DNA from: CAZHCA01 sp964530825
GTDB lineage: Bacteria > Bacteroidota > Bacteroidia > Chitinophagales > Saprospiraceae
Assembly: GCA_964530825.1 (NCBI GenBank)
Contig: CAZHCA010000016.1
Location: 1-64,000 of the forward strand
DNA length: 64,000 nt
Direction: 5' to 3'
Of this stretch, positions 9,300-17,731 are shown piece after piece (positions within the stretch are counted from its first letter, which is position 1; each line of letters opens with the position of its first letter). Both the position numbers and the translations under genes were made by a program. The notes under the pieces were generated by a model. It did not search any database. It was not told the origin of the DNA and saw only the letters and a program-made list of their open reading frames with translations.

Positions 9300-9337
9300 A
9301 CTTGAAGATTGAGACGGAACGGGTGGAAGTATCAACC

Positions 9338-10525
9338 TCACCCTCCGTATTCATCAAAATATTGAATAAAAGTATCGAGGTCTTTGTCGCCCCGTCCGGA
9401 CAGGCAAACAACGATGACGTCTTCCCTGCGATAATCGAGTTTATCGAGCGCGGCAAAAGCGTGGGCCGTTTCCAAGGCAGGAATGATCCCCTCCTTGCGG
9501 GATAGGAAATAAGTAGCTTTGAGCGCTTCGTCGTCGGTGATACTAACGGCCTCAGCGCGGCCGCTATCGATCAGGTGGGCGTGCATGGGACCGATACCGG
9601 GGTAGTCCAATCCGGCCGAAAGGGAATAGGGCTCTACGATCTGCCCGTCCTTGGTTTGCATGAGTAGCGTGCGGCTGCCGTGGATAATTCCCTTAGTCCC
9701 CAGCACGCTTGTTGCAGCGCTGCGTCCGGTATGCACGCCCTCACCCGAAGCCTCTACGGCAATCAGGCGCACGTTCTTTTTATTCAAATAGTGGTAGTAG
9801 GCGCCGGCCGCGTTGCTGCCGCCGCCTACACAGGCAATCACCAGGTCAGGATCGGGTTTGCCGGTTTTCTCCTCGAGTTGCCAAATGGTTTCCGCAGAGA
9901 TGACGGATTGGAAACGGGCGACCATATCGGGGTAGGGATGCGGCCCTACCGCCGAGCCAATAATGTAGTGAGTATCTTCCGGATTATTGATCCAGTCGCG
10001 GATGGCTTCATTCGTAGCATCCTTAAGGGTTCGGCTGCCGCTGGTAGCCGGCCTCACCTCGGCACCCAGCATACGCATGCGCGATACGTTGGGCGCTTGA
10101 CGCTGGATGTCGACCTCACCCATGTACACCACACAAGGCATCCCCATCAGGGCGCATACGGTTGCAGTAGCTACGCCGTGTTGCCCCGCCCCGGTCTCGG
10201 CGATGATGCGCTTTTTACCCAAGGCTTTCGCCAATAAGATCTGACCTACCGTATTGTTGATCTTGTGGGCGCCGGTATGGTTGAGGTCCTCTCGCTTTAG
10301 GTAAATGGTCACCTGGTAGTGCTCCGAAAGGCGCTCCGCCAGGTAGAGCGGCGTCGGTCGCCCTACATAATCGCGCAACAACTGTTTAAACTGCTTCTGA
10401 AAAGACTCTGAGGGAATGATTTCCAAATAGCGCCGCCGCAATTCCTCAACATTAGGATGGAGCATCTCGGGAATAAAGGCCCCGCCAAACTCTCCGTAGT
10501 AACCTTGTTCATTTACTGCAATCAT
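9338..10525 (-). CDS. trpB: Tryptophan synthase beta subunit
   Basis: The PLP-dependent subunit that joins indole and L-serine to make L-tryptophan. It has 395 residues, normal for TrpB1. Near the N-terminus it has YYGEFGGAFIPE. The PLP lysine is in HTGAHKINN, the family signature follows at ETGAGQHGVATA, and the phosphate loop is GGGSNAAG. Catalytic Glu and downstream SAGLDYPGIGP are intact. It lies between trpF and trpA in the operon and appears complete. Confidence 0.96.
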   Translation of the reverse strand: MIAVNEQGYYGEFGGAFIPEMLHPNVEELRRRYLEIIPSESFQKQFKQLLRDYVGRPTPLYLAERLSEHYQVTIYLKREDLNHTGAHKINNTVGQILLAKALGKKRIIAETGAGQHGVATATVCALMGMPCVVYMGEVDIQRQAPNVSRMRMLGAEVRPATSGSRTLKDATNEAIRDWINNPEDTHYIIGSAVGPHPYPDMVARFQSVISAETIWQLEEKTGKPDPDLVIACVGGGSNAAGAYYHYLNKKNVRLIAVEASGEGVHTGRSAATSVLGTKGIIHGSRTLLMQTKDGQIVEPYSLSAGLDYPGIGPMHAHLIDSGRAEAVSITDDEALKATYFLSRKEGIIPALETAHAFAALDKLDYRREDVIVVCLSGRGDKDLDTFIQYFDEYGG

Positions 10526-10571
10526 GATGTGTGGTTTTATAAGTACGACTCTTTTTTTACCTAGGCGTCCC

Positions 10572-11216
10572 TTAGGCGGCTAACGCCCGAATGAATTGTT
10601 CGATTTCGGCAATATTTTTCTGACCCGGCTCGAACTCAAAGCGGCTGTTGATATCGATTCCGGCCATTTGGGCATGGTCGATGGCCAAAATCGCCCCGGC
10701 ATCTTCCGGCCCGATTCCGCCGCTGAGCAAGAAAGGTGTATTTTCCCGATAATGGTCTAATAGGCTCCAGTCGAACTGCAGACCCGAACCGCCCAGTTGA
10801 TCGGTTTTCGTATCGAAAAGGAAGTAGTCACAGTGACGGGAGTAGTCCTTAACCCCGTTAAAATCGTCGGCCTGTCTGATGGCAAAGGTCTTGATGATAC
10901 AGACATCGGGCCCCAGCTGCTCGCGTAACGAGAGGCACTGTGCCGCGTTCTCCTGACCATGCAACTGGACGCAGTTCAGGCTATACTGCCCGACCAGGGC
11001 TTGAATATGCGTAGCCGGTGCGTCTACGAAAACACCTACGCGCCGCATGCCCAGGTTCTGGCCCTCGGCCGAAGCCAGCCAGGCGGCTAATTCCGGTTGC
11101 TCGCCCACATAGCGTTTGGATCCGGGAAAGAAAATCAAACCCATCCAGTCGGCACCGGCCTGAGCGAGTGCCTGTATGTTTTCCTTAGCCCGCATGCCAC
11201 ATACTTTTACAATCAT
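10572..11216 (-). CDS. trpF: Phosphoribosylanthranilate isomerase
   Basis: Catalyses the Amadori rearrangement of N-(5'-phosphoribosyl)anthranilate to CdRP. A 214-residue TIM barrel beginning MIVKVCGMR, with the catalytic Cys in KVCG, GLIFFPGSKRYV, the VQLHGQE strand, the catalytic Asp in LFDTKT, and the phosphate-binding LLSGGIGPEDA and GIDINSRFE. Its ATG overlaps the last base of the trpC stop, showing translational coupling. Confidence 0.94.
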   Translation of the reverse strand: MIVKVCGMRAKENIQALAQAGADWMGLIFFPGSKRYVGEQPELAAWLASAEGQNLGMRRVGVFVDAPATHIQALVGQYSLNCVQLHGQENAAQCLSLREQLGPDVCIIKTFAIRQADDFNGVKDYSRHCDYFLFDTKTDQLGGSGLQFDWSLLDHYRENTPFLLSGGIGPEDAGAILAIDHAQMAGIDINSRFEFEPGQKNIAEIEQFIRALAA

Positions 11217-12031
11217 CAGGCAATCGCGTTTTTGTATAAATCTTCAATCTGGCGAATGCGCTGGATAAATGCCCGGCACCGCTCCTGCGGCTCGGCTTCG
11301 CGCATAAAATATTCTCCAATCAGGAAGCCTTGGTACCCTGCTTCGCGCAGGGTTACGATGCTGTGTGGCTCACTGATGCCACTTTCCGATATTTTCAGAA
11401 AATCGCCGGGTATCTTTTCGGCCAGCTCCAATGAGGTTTGGATGCTGACCTTAAAATCCTTCAAGTTCCGGTTATTCACCCCGATAATGTCAACATATTC
11501 ATTGGCCTTTTCAAGCTGATCTTCGGAGTGAATCTCTAACAATACTTCCAGGCCCAGTTGCTTGGCCAGACTGGCCAGTTTCTTGATTTCCACTTTCTCG
11601 AGGCACTCGGCGATCAGCAGGATCGCATCGGCTCCTATGCTTCGAGCTTCGTGCACCTGGTAAGGATCGATGGTGAAATCTTTACGCAGGATGGGACAAA
11701 AATTAAAATTGCGCGCGGTGGTCAGATCTTCGTTTTTTCCGCCGAAAAACTCGGTATCAGTCAGTACCGAAAGTGCGGAAGCGCCGGCCTGCATATACCC
11801 GATCGAGACGCGCTCGACCGATACGTAGGGATTAATGGCACCCTTGGAGGGCGATCGGCGCTTGAACTCCGCAATGATACCCGATTTATCGGGTCGGCGC
11901 AGATAGTGTTTAAGCGATACGACTGGCGTTTCGTAATACAGGCTTTTCTGCAACAGTGCCAAGGGGTAGAGCTCCTGGTTCTGAGCGACCTCCTGGCGCT
12001 TACGGGCAACAATTTTTTCCAGAATATTCAT
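11216..12031 (-). CDS. trpC: Indole-3-glycerol phosphate synthase
   Basis: Closes the indole ring, converting CdRP to indole-3-glycerol phosphate. 271 residues. Visible motifs: IAEFKRRSPSKG (substrate-binding Lys and SPSKG signature), VLTDTEFFGG, LRKDFTIDPYQ (catalytic Lys), LLIAECL, IIGVNNRNLKDF and SESGIS. It is a separate protein and not fused to TrpF. It lies 13 bases after trpD and overlaps trpF by one base in the minus-strand operon. Confidence 0.95.
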   Translation of the reverse strand: MNILEKIVARKRQEVAQNQELYPLALLQKSLYYETPVVSLKHYLRRPDKSGIIAEFKRRSPSKGAINPYVSVERVSIGYMQAGASALSVLTDTEFFGGKNEDLTTARNFNFCPILRKDFTIDPYQVHEARSIGADAILLIAECLEKVEIKKLASLAKQLGLEVLLEIHSEDQLEKANEYVDIIGVNNRNLKDFKVSIQTSLELAEKIPGDFLKISESGISEPHSIVTLREAGYQGFLIGEYFMREAEPQERCRAFIQRIRQIEDLYKNAIA

Positions 12032-12044
12032 GGTCGGATTAAAT

Positions 12045-13037
12045 TTAGTTGAGTTCGAGTAGCTTTTGGAATTGGGCCAATGCCCTGCCGCTCACAATCG
12101 ACTCCCGGGCTTCTTCCATGCAATCTTCTAGCGAGGCTTCGGGCTTGATGACCCGTATTGCAAGGCCGGCATTGGCGACGACCACTTCGTGCTGGGGTGG
12201 TGTGGCTTCGTTTTTTAAAATATTCAAAAAAATTCGGGCGGCCTCTTCAGGGGTATCCCCGCCAAACAGGTCATGATGAGTGAGTACCGGCTTTCCCAGA
12301 TCCTCAGGCGATAAAATGCGCTCACTATCATTGGTACACAGTTTGAAGTCGCCGGTAAGGGACACCTCGTCGTAACCGTCAAGTGCATATACGATGGCGA
12401 AGCGGCGTCCGGTATGTTGCATAATGTACTGAAACATGCGCGAAAGCTCCATACTGAAAGTTCCAAAGAGCTGGAACTTGGGCTGCAGGGGGTTCACCAA
12501 GGGCCCCAACATGTTGAAAAACGTCTTGGTCCCCATCTGCTTGCGCACCGGGACCACCTCCTTCATCGCCGGATGGAAAAGCGGAGCGTGCAAAAAACAC
12601 ATATGGGCTTCTTCCAGTTGCCGACGCAGTTTATCCTGTTCATTGCTGAAGCTGTAGCCCAACTGCAAGAGCACATTGGAAGAGCCTACCGACGAGGATA
12701 CCCCATAGCTTCCGTGCTTGGTCACCCGGTAGCCGGCCCCAGCCACCACGACCGAAGACGTAGTAGATATGTTGAATGTATTTTTTCCGTCTCCACCCGT
12801 ACCGACGATGTCGATAGTTTCATGGGTGCCCAGGTCAACAGGTACGCAAAGTGCCAACAGAGCATCGCGAAACCCCTGAAGTTCAGACAAGGTAATGGGG
12901 CGCATATTGTAAACAGTGGTAAAACTGGCCACCTGAATGGGATTGTATTTCCCATGGGAAATGTCCAGTAGCACTTGCTTTGCTTCGGCACGGCTCAAAA
13001 CGTCGTGTTCGTACAGTCGGTTCAGTATCGTTTTCAT
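12045..13037 (-). CDS. trpD: Anthranilate phosphoribosyltransferase
   Basis: Transfers phosphoribosyl from PRPP to anthranilate. About 330 residues. The key motif DIVGTGGDGKNTFNIST binds PRPP, VTKHGSYGVSSSVGSSN follows, and the N-terminal helical domain includes LSRAEAKQVLLDI. The ATG at 13037 (MKTILNRLYEHD) was chosen: it overlaps the TAA stop of trpG by one base, a coupling arrangement, whereas the longer frame runs back inside trpG. Not fused to TrpG. Confidence 0.94.
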   Translation of the reverse strand: MKTILNRLYEHDVLSRAEAKQVLLDISHGKYNPIQVASFTTVYNMRPITLSELQGFRDALLALCVPVDLGTHETIDIVGTGGDGKNTFNISTTSSVVVAGAGYRVTKHGSYGVSSSVGSSNVLLQLGYSFSNEQDKLRRQLEEAHMCFLHAPLFHPAMKEVVPVRKQMGTKTFFNMLGPLVNPLQPKFQLFGTFSMELSRMFQYIMQHTGRRFAIVYALDGYDEVSLTGDFKLCTNDSERILSPEDLGKPVLTHHDLFGGDTPEEAARIFLNILKNEATPPQHEVVVANAGLAIRVIKPEASLEDCMEEARESIVSGRALAQFQKLLELN

Positions 13038-13639
13038 TAGACGAGCGATGATTTTTCTTGTTGTAAACGACAAACCTCCAGAAAATTGGTCAGCATTTGC
13101 CGGCCGTCAGGTGTCATAATCGACTCGGGATGAAACTGTAGGCCGTAGGTCGGGTAACTTCGGTGCCGCATGGCCATGATGCGCCCCTCGCGATCGGTAG
13201 CCGTAACGACCAGCGAATCAGGCAAGGTTGCACCATCAACAACCCAACTGTGATAACGCCCCGCTTCGAAGGGGTGCGTGAGGCCTTCGAGCACCGGGTC
13301 GGATTCGCCGCTTAGGTACATGGGTGTGGCGACCCCGTGGTATACCTTATCCAAATTCTGTAGGCGTGCGCCGAAGGCCTCGCCGATAGCTTGATGCCCG
13401 AGACAAACTCCCAATATGGGTTTTTCGGGCGCGTAGCGCTTGATCACCTCGGGCATGATGCCGGCCTCGCTGGGTAACCCCGGTCCAGGCGACAAGATTA
13501 TGGCATCGTAATTATTGATAGCCTCAGGTGAAATAGCATCATTGCGAAAAACTGCAATCTCCTGGTCCAGGATTTCTTCTACGATCTGGACCAAGTTATA
13601 GGTGAAGGAATCGTAATTATCGAGCATCAAGATGTTCAT
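13037..13639 (-). CDS. trpG: Anthranilate synthase glutamine amidotransferase subunit
   Basis: Supplies ammonia from glutamine to TrpE. A 200-residue class I amidotransferase with the oxyanion motif LSPGPGLPSEAG, the nucleophile Cys in GVCLGHQAIGEAFG and the His/Glu pair in LQFHPESIMTPDG. It could also serve para-aminobenzoate synthase, but its place directly after trpE and coupled to trpD makes the tryptophan role most likely. It starts 20 bases after the trpE stop. Confidence 0.93.
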   Translation of the reverse strand: MNILMLDNYDSFTYNLVQIVEEILDQEIAVFRNDAISPEAINNYDAIILSPGPGLPSEAGIMPEVIKRYAPEKPILGVCLGHQAIGEAFGARLQNLDKVYHGVATPMYLSGESDPVLEGLTHPFEAGRYHSWVVDGATLPDSLVVTATDREGRIMAMRHRSYPTYGLQFHPESIMTPDGRQMLTNFLEVCRLQQEKSSLV

Positions 13640-13659
13640 AGCCTCGGGTTTCCGGTTTG

Positions 13660-15081
13660 TTATAGAATTTTTTCTGCTTCAACCAACGCCCGCTTTAAGG
13701 CGCCGAGTTTATTATTGACCTCCTGCAGTTCCTTTAGTTCTTCGCTTCCAGTCACAATACCGGCTCCAGCCTGGTAGTACAGGGTGTTATCTTTACTCAG
13801 GAACGACCGGATCACGATAGCCTGGTTGACTTCACCGTCAAAACCGATATAGCCCAGGGAGCCGCCGTAGAAACTGCGATTCTGGTTTTCGTAGTGATCG
13901 ATCAACTCCAAGGCCTTGTATTTGGGCGCCCCGCTCAGCGTCCCGGCCGGGAAGGTATCGCCGAATACCTGGATGGGGTTTATATCGGGCGCCAGATCGC
14001 CTTCGACCGTAGAGACCAAATGGATGACGTGGCTGAAAAACTGCACTTCTTTGAGCTGACTCACCCGCACTCGATCGGCATGACGACTCAGATCGTTGCG
14101 CGCCAAGTCGACCAGCATGATGTGTTCGGCATTTTCTTTTGGGTCTCCGGCAAGGCGGCGTGCTTTTTCGGCGTCTTCCTTTCTGTTGCCGGTACGTCGG
14201 TAGGTGCCGGCAATGGGATTTACCCGGGCTACCCCGTCCTTAATCACCATCTGGGATTCAGGTGAGCTGCCGAAAATTTTGTACGAACCATAGTCGAAGT
14301 AAAACAGATAGGGCGAAGGATTGATCGAGCGCAATACGCGGTACACATTGAACTCGTCACCTTTGAAGCGCTGTGCAAACTGACGGGAAAAGACGATCTG
14401 AAAAACATCGCCCCGCTGGCAGTGGGCTTTGCCTTGGGTGACCAATGCCATGAACTGCTCGTCGGTCAAGTTGCTGGACTCTTCGCCTGCGCGCTGAAAT
14501 TCGTGCACGGGTATCTTTTGGCTGCGAATGAGCACTTCCAGCTTATCGATTTCGGAGTCCTGTCCATGCAGCAGGTTTTCCAGAATGTAAAGCTCATTTT
14601 TAAAGTGGTTAATCGCAATGATGAAGCGGTGAAGAGTAAACCGGATATCGGGCAGATCGAAGTGGCGCTTACTAGGATCGAGCCGTAGGGTATCAAAATA
14701 CTGTACCCCATCGAACCCTACATGGCCCAGTAGCCCATTAAATACCGGCAACTCGTGCTTGTCACCCGCATCGAATCGCTGCAGGAATTGCTGTAATGCT
14801 TCGGGCACGGCATGGGTACCGGTTACCGGATGCTTTTCGACCGGCTGGCCCGGCAATTGCTGCCGGATCTCACCGCTTTTCACTTCGAACTGCGCAATAG
14901 CTTGCAAGCCGATGTAGGAAAAACAGTCCTCGGCACTGGAAAAGTCGTTACTCTCCAGCAAGGCCGGTTGGGTGTAGTGATCGCGTACCTTTAGAAACAA
15001 AGATACCGGGGTCACGAAGTCGGCCAAGTACCGCTTTACTTCGGCGCGAATGGGGATGCGTGGTCTCGTTGTTGTCTTCAT
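13660..15081 (-). CDS. trpE: Anthranilate synthase component I
   Basis: Makes anthranilate from chorismate with TrpG. 473 residues with the N-terminal regulatory domain containing LLESNDFSSAEDCFSYIG (feedback-inhibition element of the LLES type) and the chorismate-binding domain with QRGDVFQIVFSRQF, PSPYLFYFDYG, NPIAGTYRRTG, RNDLSRHADRV, FPAGTLSGAPK and YYQAGAGIV. All catalytic regions look intact. It is the first structural gene of the operon; an intrinsic hairpin and a Trp-rich leader peptide gene lie immediately upstream, so expression is probably controlled by attenuation. Confidence 0.95.
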   Translation of the reverse strand: MKTTTRPRIPIRAEVKRYLADFVTPVSLFLKVRDHYTQPALLESNDFSSAEDCFSYIGLQAIAQFEVKSGEIRQQLPGQPVEKHPVTGTHAVPEALQQFLQRFDAGDKHELPVFNGLLGHVGFDGVQYFDTLRLDPSKRHFDLPDIRFTLHRFIIAINHFKNELYILENLLHGQDSEIDKLEVLIRSQKIPVHEFQRAGEESSNLTDEQFMALVTQGKAHCQRGDVFQIVFSRQFAQRFKGDEFNVYRVLRSINPSPYLFYFDYGSYKIFGSSPESQMVIKDGVARVNPIAGTYRRTGNRKEDAEKARRLAGDPKENAEHIMLVDLARNDLSRHADRVRVSQLKEVQFFSHVIHLVSTVEGDLAPDINPIQVFGDTFPAGTLSGAPKYKALELIDHYENQNRSFYGGSLGYIGFDGEVNQAIVIRSFLSKDNTLYYQAGAGIVTGSEELKELQEVNNKLGALKRALVEAEKIL

Positions 15082-15094
15082 ACCAAGTGTTTAA

Positions 15095-15138
15095 ATCAAA
15101 AACGGCCCGCCGGGTGTTCCGACAAGCCGTTTTTTGAT
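15095..15138 (-). terminator. trp attenuator (intrinsic terminator before trpE)
   Basis: On the minus strand, ATCAAAAAACGGC pairs with GCCGTTTTTGAT, and the GC core CGGCTTGTCGG pairs throughout with CCGGCGGGCCG (some G-U pairs) around the loop AACAC. The uridine run is the 3' A/T arm, at 15098-15102. It ends 13 bases before the trpE ATG. An alternative pairing sequesters its 5' arm: 15169-15179 with 15116-15127, eleven pairs including G-U with one bulged G. That is a candidate antiterminator, giving the classical 2:3 versus 3:4 choice. Confidence 0.82.
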
Positions 15139-15161
15139 AGTAAAAATACAAACATGGCATA

Positions 15162-15236
15162 TCAGGGCACCCGTCGAACGTTCGATTGGAGCCACCACCA
15201 GTTGCTGTTATTATTTACTTTCGTTATATTCTTCAT
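15162..15236 (-). CDS. trpL: trp operon leader peptide with three consecutive Trp codons
   Basis: A 24-codon frame, ATG at 15236 and TGA ending at 15162. Residues 13-15 are three adjacent tryptophans (TGG TGG TGG, 15200 to 15192), preceded by an Asn-rich stretch and followed by LQSNVRRVP. Its stop codon is 23 bases before the attenuator hairpin and 80 bases before trpE. Tandem scarce-amino-acid codons at this position are diagnostic of ribosome-mediated attenuation. GGCUCC (15193-15188), directly at the Trp codons, can pair with GGGUGCC (15172-15166) as the 1:2 stem. A ribosome stalled on Trp codons would block this and free the antiterminator. Confidence 0.85.
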   Translation of the reverse strand: MKNITKVNNNSNWWWLQSNVRRVP

Positions 15237-15242
15237 ATGATG

Positions 15243-15250
15243 TAAAGATA
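15243..15250 (-). promoter_or_regulatory. Probable -7 box of the trp operon promoter
   Basis: TATCTTTA on the minus strand matches the Bacteroidota -7 consensus TAnnTTTG at seven of eight positions. It sits seven bases before the trpL ATG, which would give a leaderless or nearly leaderless leader-peptide transcript. No convincing -33 TTG at the usual spacing is visible, so confidence is modest. Confidence 0.4.
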
Positions 15251-15319
15251 AGGGCTTGATTGGAAAAATCTTTTCTCGCTTGCCAATTTTTTACAGAAAA
15301 AGAAAAAGGGTCGTCCTTT

Positions 15320-16327
15320 TTACACGTGCAGGATTTTCCAAACCATTTCCTTGAGCAATCCCCCTTCGGCTTTGCCGGTCGATACGTAGCCAACCCCTTT
15401 AGACTTGAGATCGTACTCCCGCAGTAGATCGATAACTACTTCGACCTGAGCTTTCGGATACTCCCTGGCGGTTTGCCGATATTCTTTAAGGAAAAAAGAA
15501 GAGCGTAATTTAAGGGTCTCCTGCAATTCCTTATCTGGGAGGTTCTTCAAAAAATGCAGCATGTACACCTTGCTAAAATAATTGTACAAAGAAGCTAAAA
15601 TAACCGGCATGGGATGTTTCTTAGGATTAGCGGCAAATGACTGCACAATGCGCTGGGATTGTAGGACATTGCGTTGGCCCAGGGCTTTTTGCAGCTCGAA
15701 AATGTTGTAGTCTTTGCTAATGCCGATGTTGGTTTCAATATGTGCTTGATCCACTTCGGTCCCGGTCGGTAAATTAATGGCTAACTTGTCGAGTTCATTG
15801 GCTACCTTAACTAGATCCGTACCCAAATATTCGGCCAGTAGCGCGGCCGGACGCGGACCGATGTGCAAATTGCGGGTTTGCAGATAGTCTTGGATCCAGT
15901 TGGGAACTTGATGGTCGTACAGCTTTTTCGACTCCATGACCAGGGCGTGCTTTTTCAGAATCTTGCCGAAGGCCGAATTAAAGTTGAATTTCTTGTGTTT
16001 GTAAGCAATGAAAAAGAGCGTGGTGGGCACAGCATTCTCTAGGTATCCTTTCAGATCGGCTAATCCGCGCATTTCCTGGGCTTCTTTCAGGATGACCACC
16101 TGGTATTGGGCCATAACGGGGTAGCGCCTCAGGTTGTCGAGTAGCGTTTGCGCATCGATTTCTTTCCCGTAGACTACTGTAAGGTTAAAGGCCTGCTGAT
16201 CTTCGGGTAATAGCTGCTCAGCCATCCGTACCACTTGGTCAATGTAATAGGGTTCTGTTCCGTGCAAAAAATAGACTGGATGGTACTTTCCTGATTGTAG
16301 CTGCTTTACGATCGATTGATAGTCCAT
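15320..16327 (-). CDS. holA: DNA polymerase III delta subunit
   Basis: Clamp-loader delta subunit, which opens the beta sliding clamp. About 335 residues. The N-terminus MDYQSIVKQLQSGKYHPVYFLHGTE with 'PYYID' after it is typical of HolA, followed by the ATPase-like fold without a Walker A motif and the C-terminal helical domain with LAINLPTGTEVD and the FELQKALGQRN block. The ATG at 16327 was preferred to a TTG at 16333. It stands alone between the trp leader and hemH. Confidence 0.88.
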   Translation of the reverse strand: MDYQSIVKQLQSGKYHPVYFLHGTEPYYIDQVVRMAEQLLPEDQQAFNLTVVYGKEIDAQTLLDNLRRYPVMAQYQVVILKEAQEMRGLADLKGYLENAVPTTLFFIAYKHKKFNFNSAFGKILKKHALVMESKKLYDHQVPNWIQDYLQTRNLHIGPRPAALLAEYLGTDLVKVANELDKLAINLPTGTEVDQAHIETNIGISKDYNIFELQKALGQRNVLQSQRIVQSFAANPKKHPMPVILASLYNYFSKVYMLHFLKNLPDKELQETLKLRSSFFLKEYRQTAREYPKAQVEVVIDLLREYDLKSKGVGYVSTGKAEGGLLKEMVWKILHV

Positions 16328-16401
16328 GCGCAAGTAAAGATAGGAATTTACCGACCGTGTTGTGAATATTTTATGCCGCCATTGTGCGGTATAGCCGGTC
16401 G

Positions 16402-17451
16402 CTATACGCGGGATGCCGCCACTTCGCTCTGGCTCAACACCAGATTAGTGATTACATCCATCCAGCGGGGGTCGTTGTTGAGACTGGGCACGAGGTCAAT
16501 TTTTTCACCTCCCATCTCTTCGAATTCCTCCTGGTATTCCTCACCGATCTCGATCAAGGTTTCCAGGCAGTCGGCGACAAAGGCCGGACTGAAAACCAGC
16601 AAACGCCTAGCCCCCCGTTCCGCCTGGTGTTCGATGATATCACTGGTATAGGGCTGCACCCATTTTTCCGGCCCTAAGCGGCTCTGGAAAGCTGTCGTAT
16701 AGCGATCTTCATTCAGGCCCAATTTACCGGCGATAGCTTGCGTGGTAGCGTGGCACTGGGCCGAATAGCAGAATTGATTGGACAGGGTGAGATTTTGGCA
16801 GCAATTCTCCACCTTAGTACAGTGCTGTTTGCTGTAGTCGCCCTTGCGCAGTTGGCGCTCGGGCAAGCCATGGTAACTAAAGATGATGTGATCGTAACTA
16901 TCGATATCGAACTGACGCGCATTGTCGGCATAGATGTCGATCATGGCATCGTGGTCGTAATAGCTGTTGATCATTTTTACATTCGGGATGGTCTGCTCTT
17001 TGCGCAGCAAGCGCATTACTTCGTCGTGCACCGAGCCGGTCGTCGCCGAAGCGTACTGCGGGAACATCGGGAAGACAATAATTTCCGATACGTGTTGATC
17101 AAGCAGATGCTTAATGGCCTTGGGCAAAGAAGGTTTTTGATACCGCATCGCGAGTTCGACTGCATACTCATCTCCTAAACGCTCTTGTACTCCAGCGGCT
17201 ACATCCTCGCCATAATATTTCAATGGCGAGCCCTTTTCCGTCCAGAGTTTGCGGTATTCGCGCGCCGACCGCCCGGAGCGCAGGGGGGCTACCAATCCGC
17301 GCACGAGCAGATTGCGGGGCAGCCAAGGGTAATCAATGACACGCGGATCGAGCAAGAATTGTTGCAGGTAACGCCATACGGCACTCCGGGTAGGTTCGTC
17401 AGGTGTACCTAAATTGACAAGCAGAACACCTTTTTTTCCTAATACGGCCAT
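16402..17451 (-). CDS. hemH: Ferrochelatase
   Basis: Inserts Fe2+ into protoporphyrin IX (or coproporphyrin) in heme synthesis. 349 residues, starting with VLLVNLGTPDEP. The catalytic His is in FSYHGLPERQL, and the Glu-containing stretch is FSPAFVADCLETLIEIG. Four cysteines occur around HCTKVENC and FCYSAQC; Cys clusters in some ferrochelatases bind a [2Fe-2S] cluster, but here the pattern is only suggestive. No other heme gene is adjacent. Confidence 0.93.
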   Translation of the reverse strand: MAVLGKKGVLLVNLGTPDEPTRSAVWRYLQQFLLDPRVIDYPWLPRNLLVRGLVAPLRSGRSAREYRKLWTEKGSPLKYYGEDVAAGVQERLGDEYAVELAMRYQKPSLPKAIKHLLDQHVSEIIVFPMFPQYASATTGSVHDEVMRLLRKEQTIPNVKMINSYYDHDAMIDIYADNARQFDIDSYDHIIFSYHGLPERQLRKGDYSKQHCTKVENCCQNLTLSNQFCYSAQCHATTQAIAGKLGLNEDRYTTAFQSRLGPEKWVQPYTSDIIEHQAERGARRLLVFSPAFVADCLETLIEIGEEYQEEFEEMGGEKIDLVPSLNNDPRWMDVITNLVLSQSEVAASRV

Positions 17452-17731
17452 TAGTATCTTTTTCGTTGATGTTTACGGTATAACTCATTTGCCAGCAGAT
17501 GGTTGGTCCAACCAACTTGCTTTTTTGCATTAAAGAACAAATGCCCCACCTGTCAAGTCGGATTTGTAGGTAAATAAAGTGTCACAAACGGTAAATGATT
17601 CTATTTTTACACTGCGCCAATGGGGGGAAACACCATTAACTTTGGCATGAAAATACGGTTAAGGCCGCAAGGATGATCGATCCGGACGGCCCCGTGGCTA
17701 CCCAAAACCCCATTCTATATCGCCCAAAGCA

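Noticed and set aside
12414..12971. 185-codon frame antisense to trpD
   Set aside because: Shadow of trpD; no domain and no independent evidence.
14948..15160. 70-codon frame overlapping the trp leader and trpE start
   Set aside because: It runs through the attenuator hairpin and into trpE in another frame, with a single Trp codon and no leader-like placement; the frame at 15162-15236 has the three Trp codons instead.
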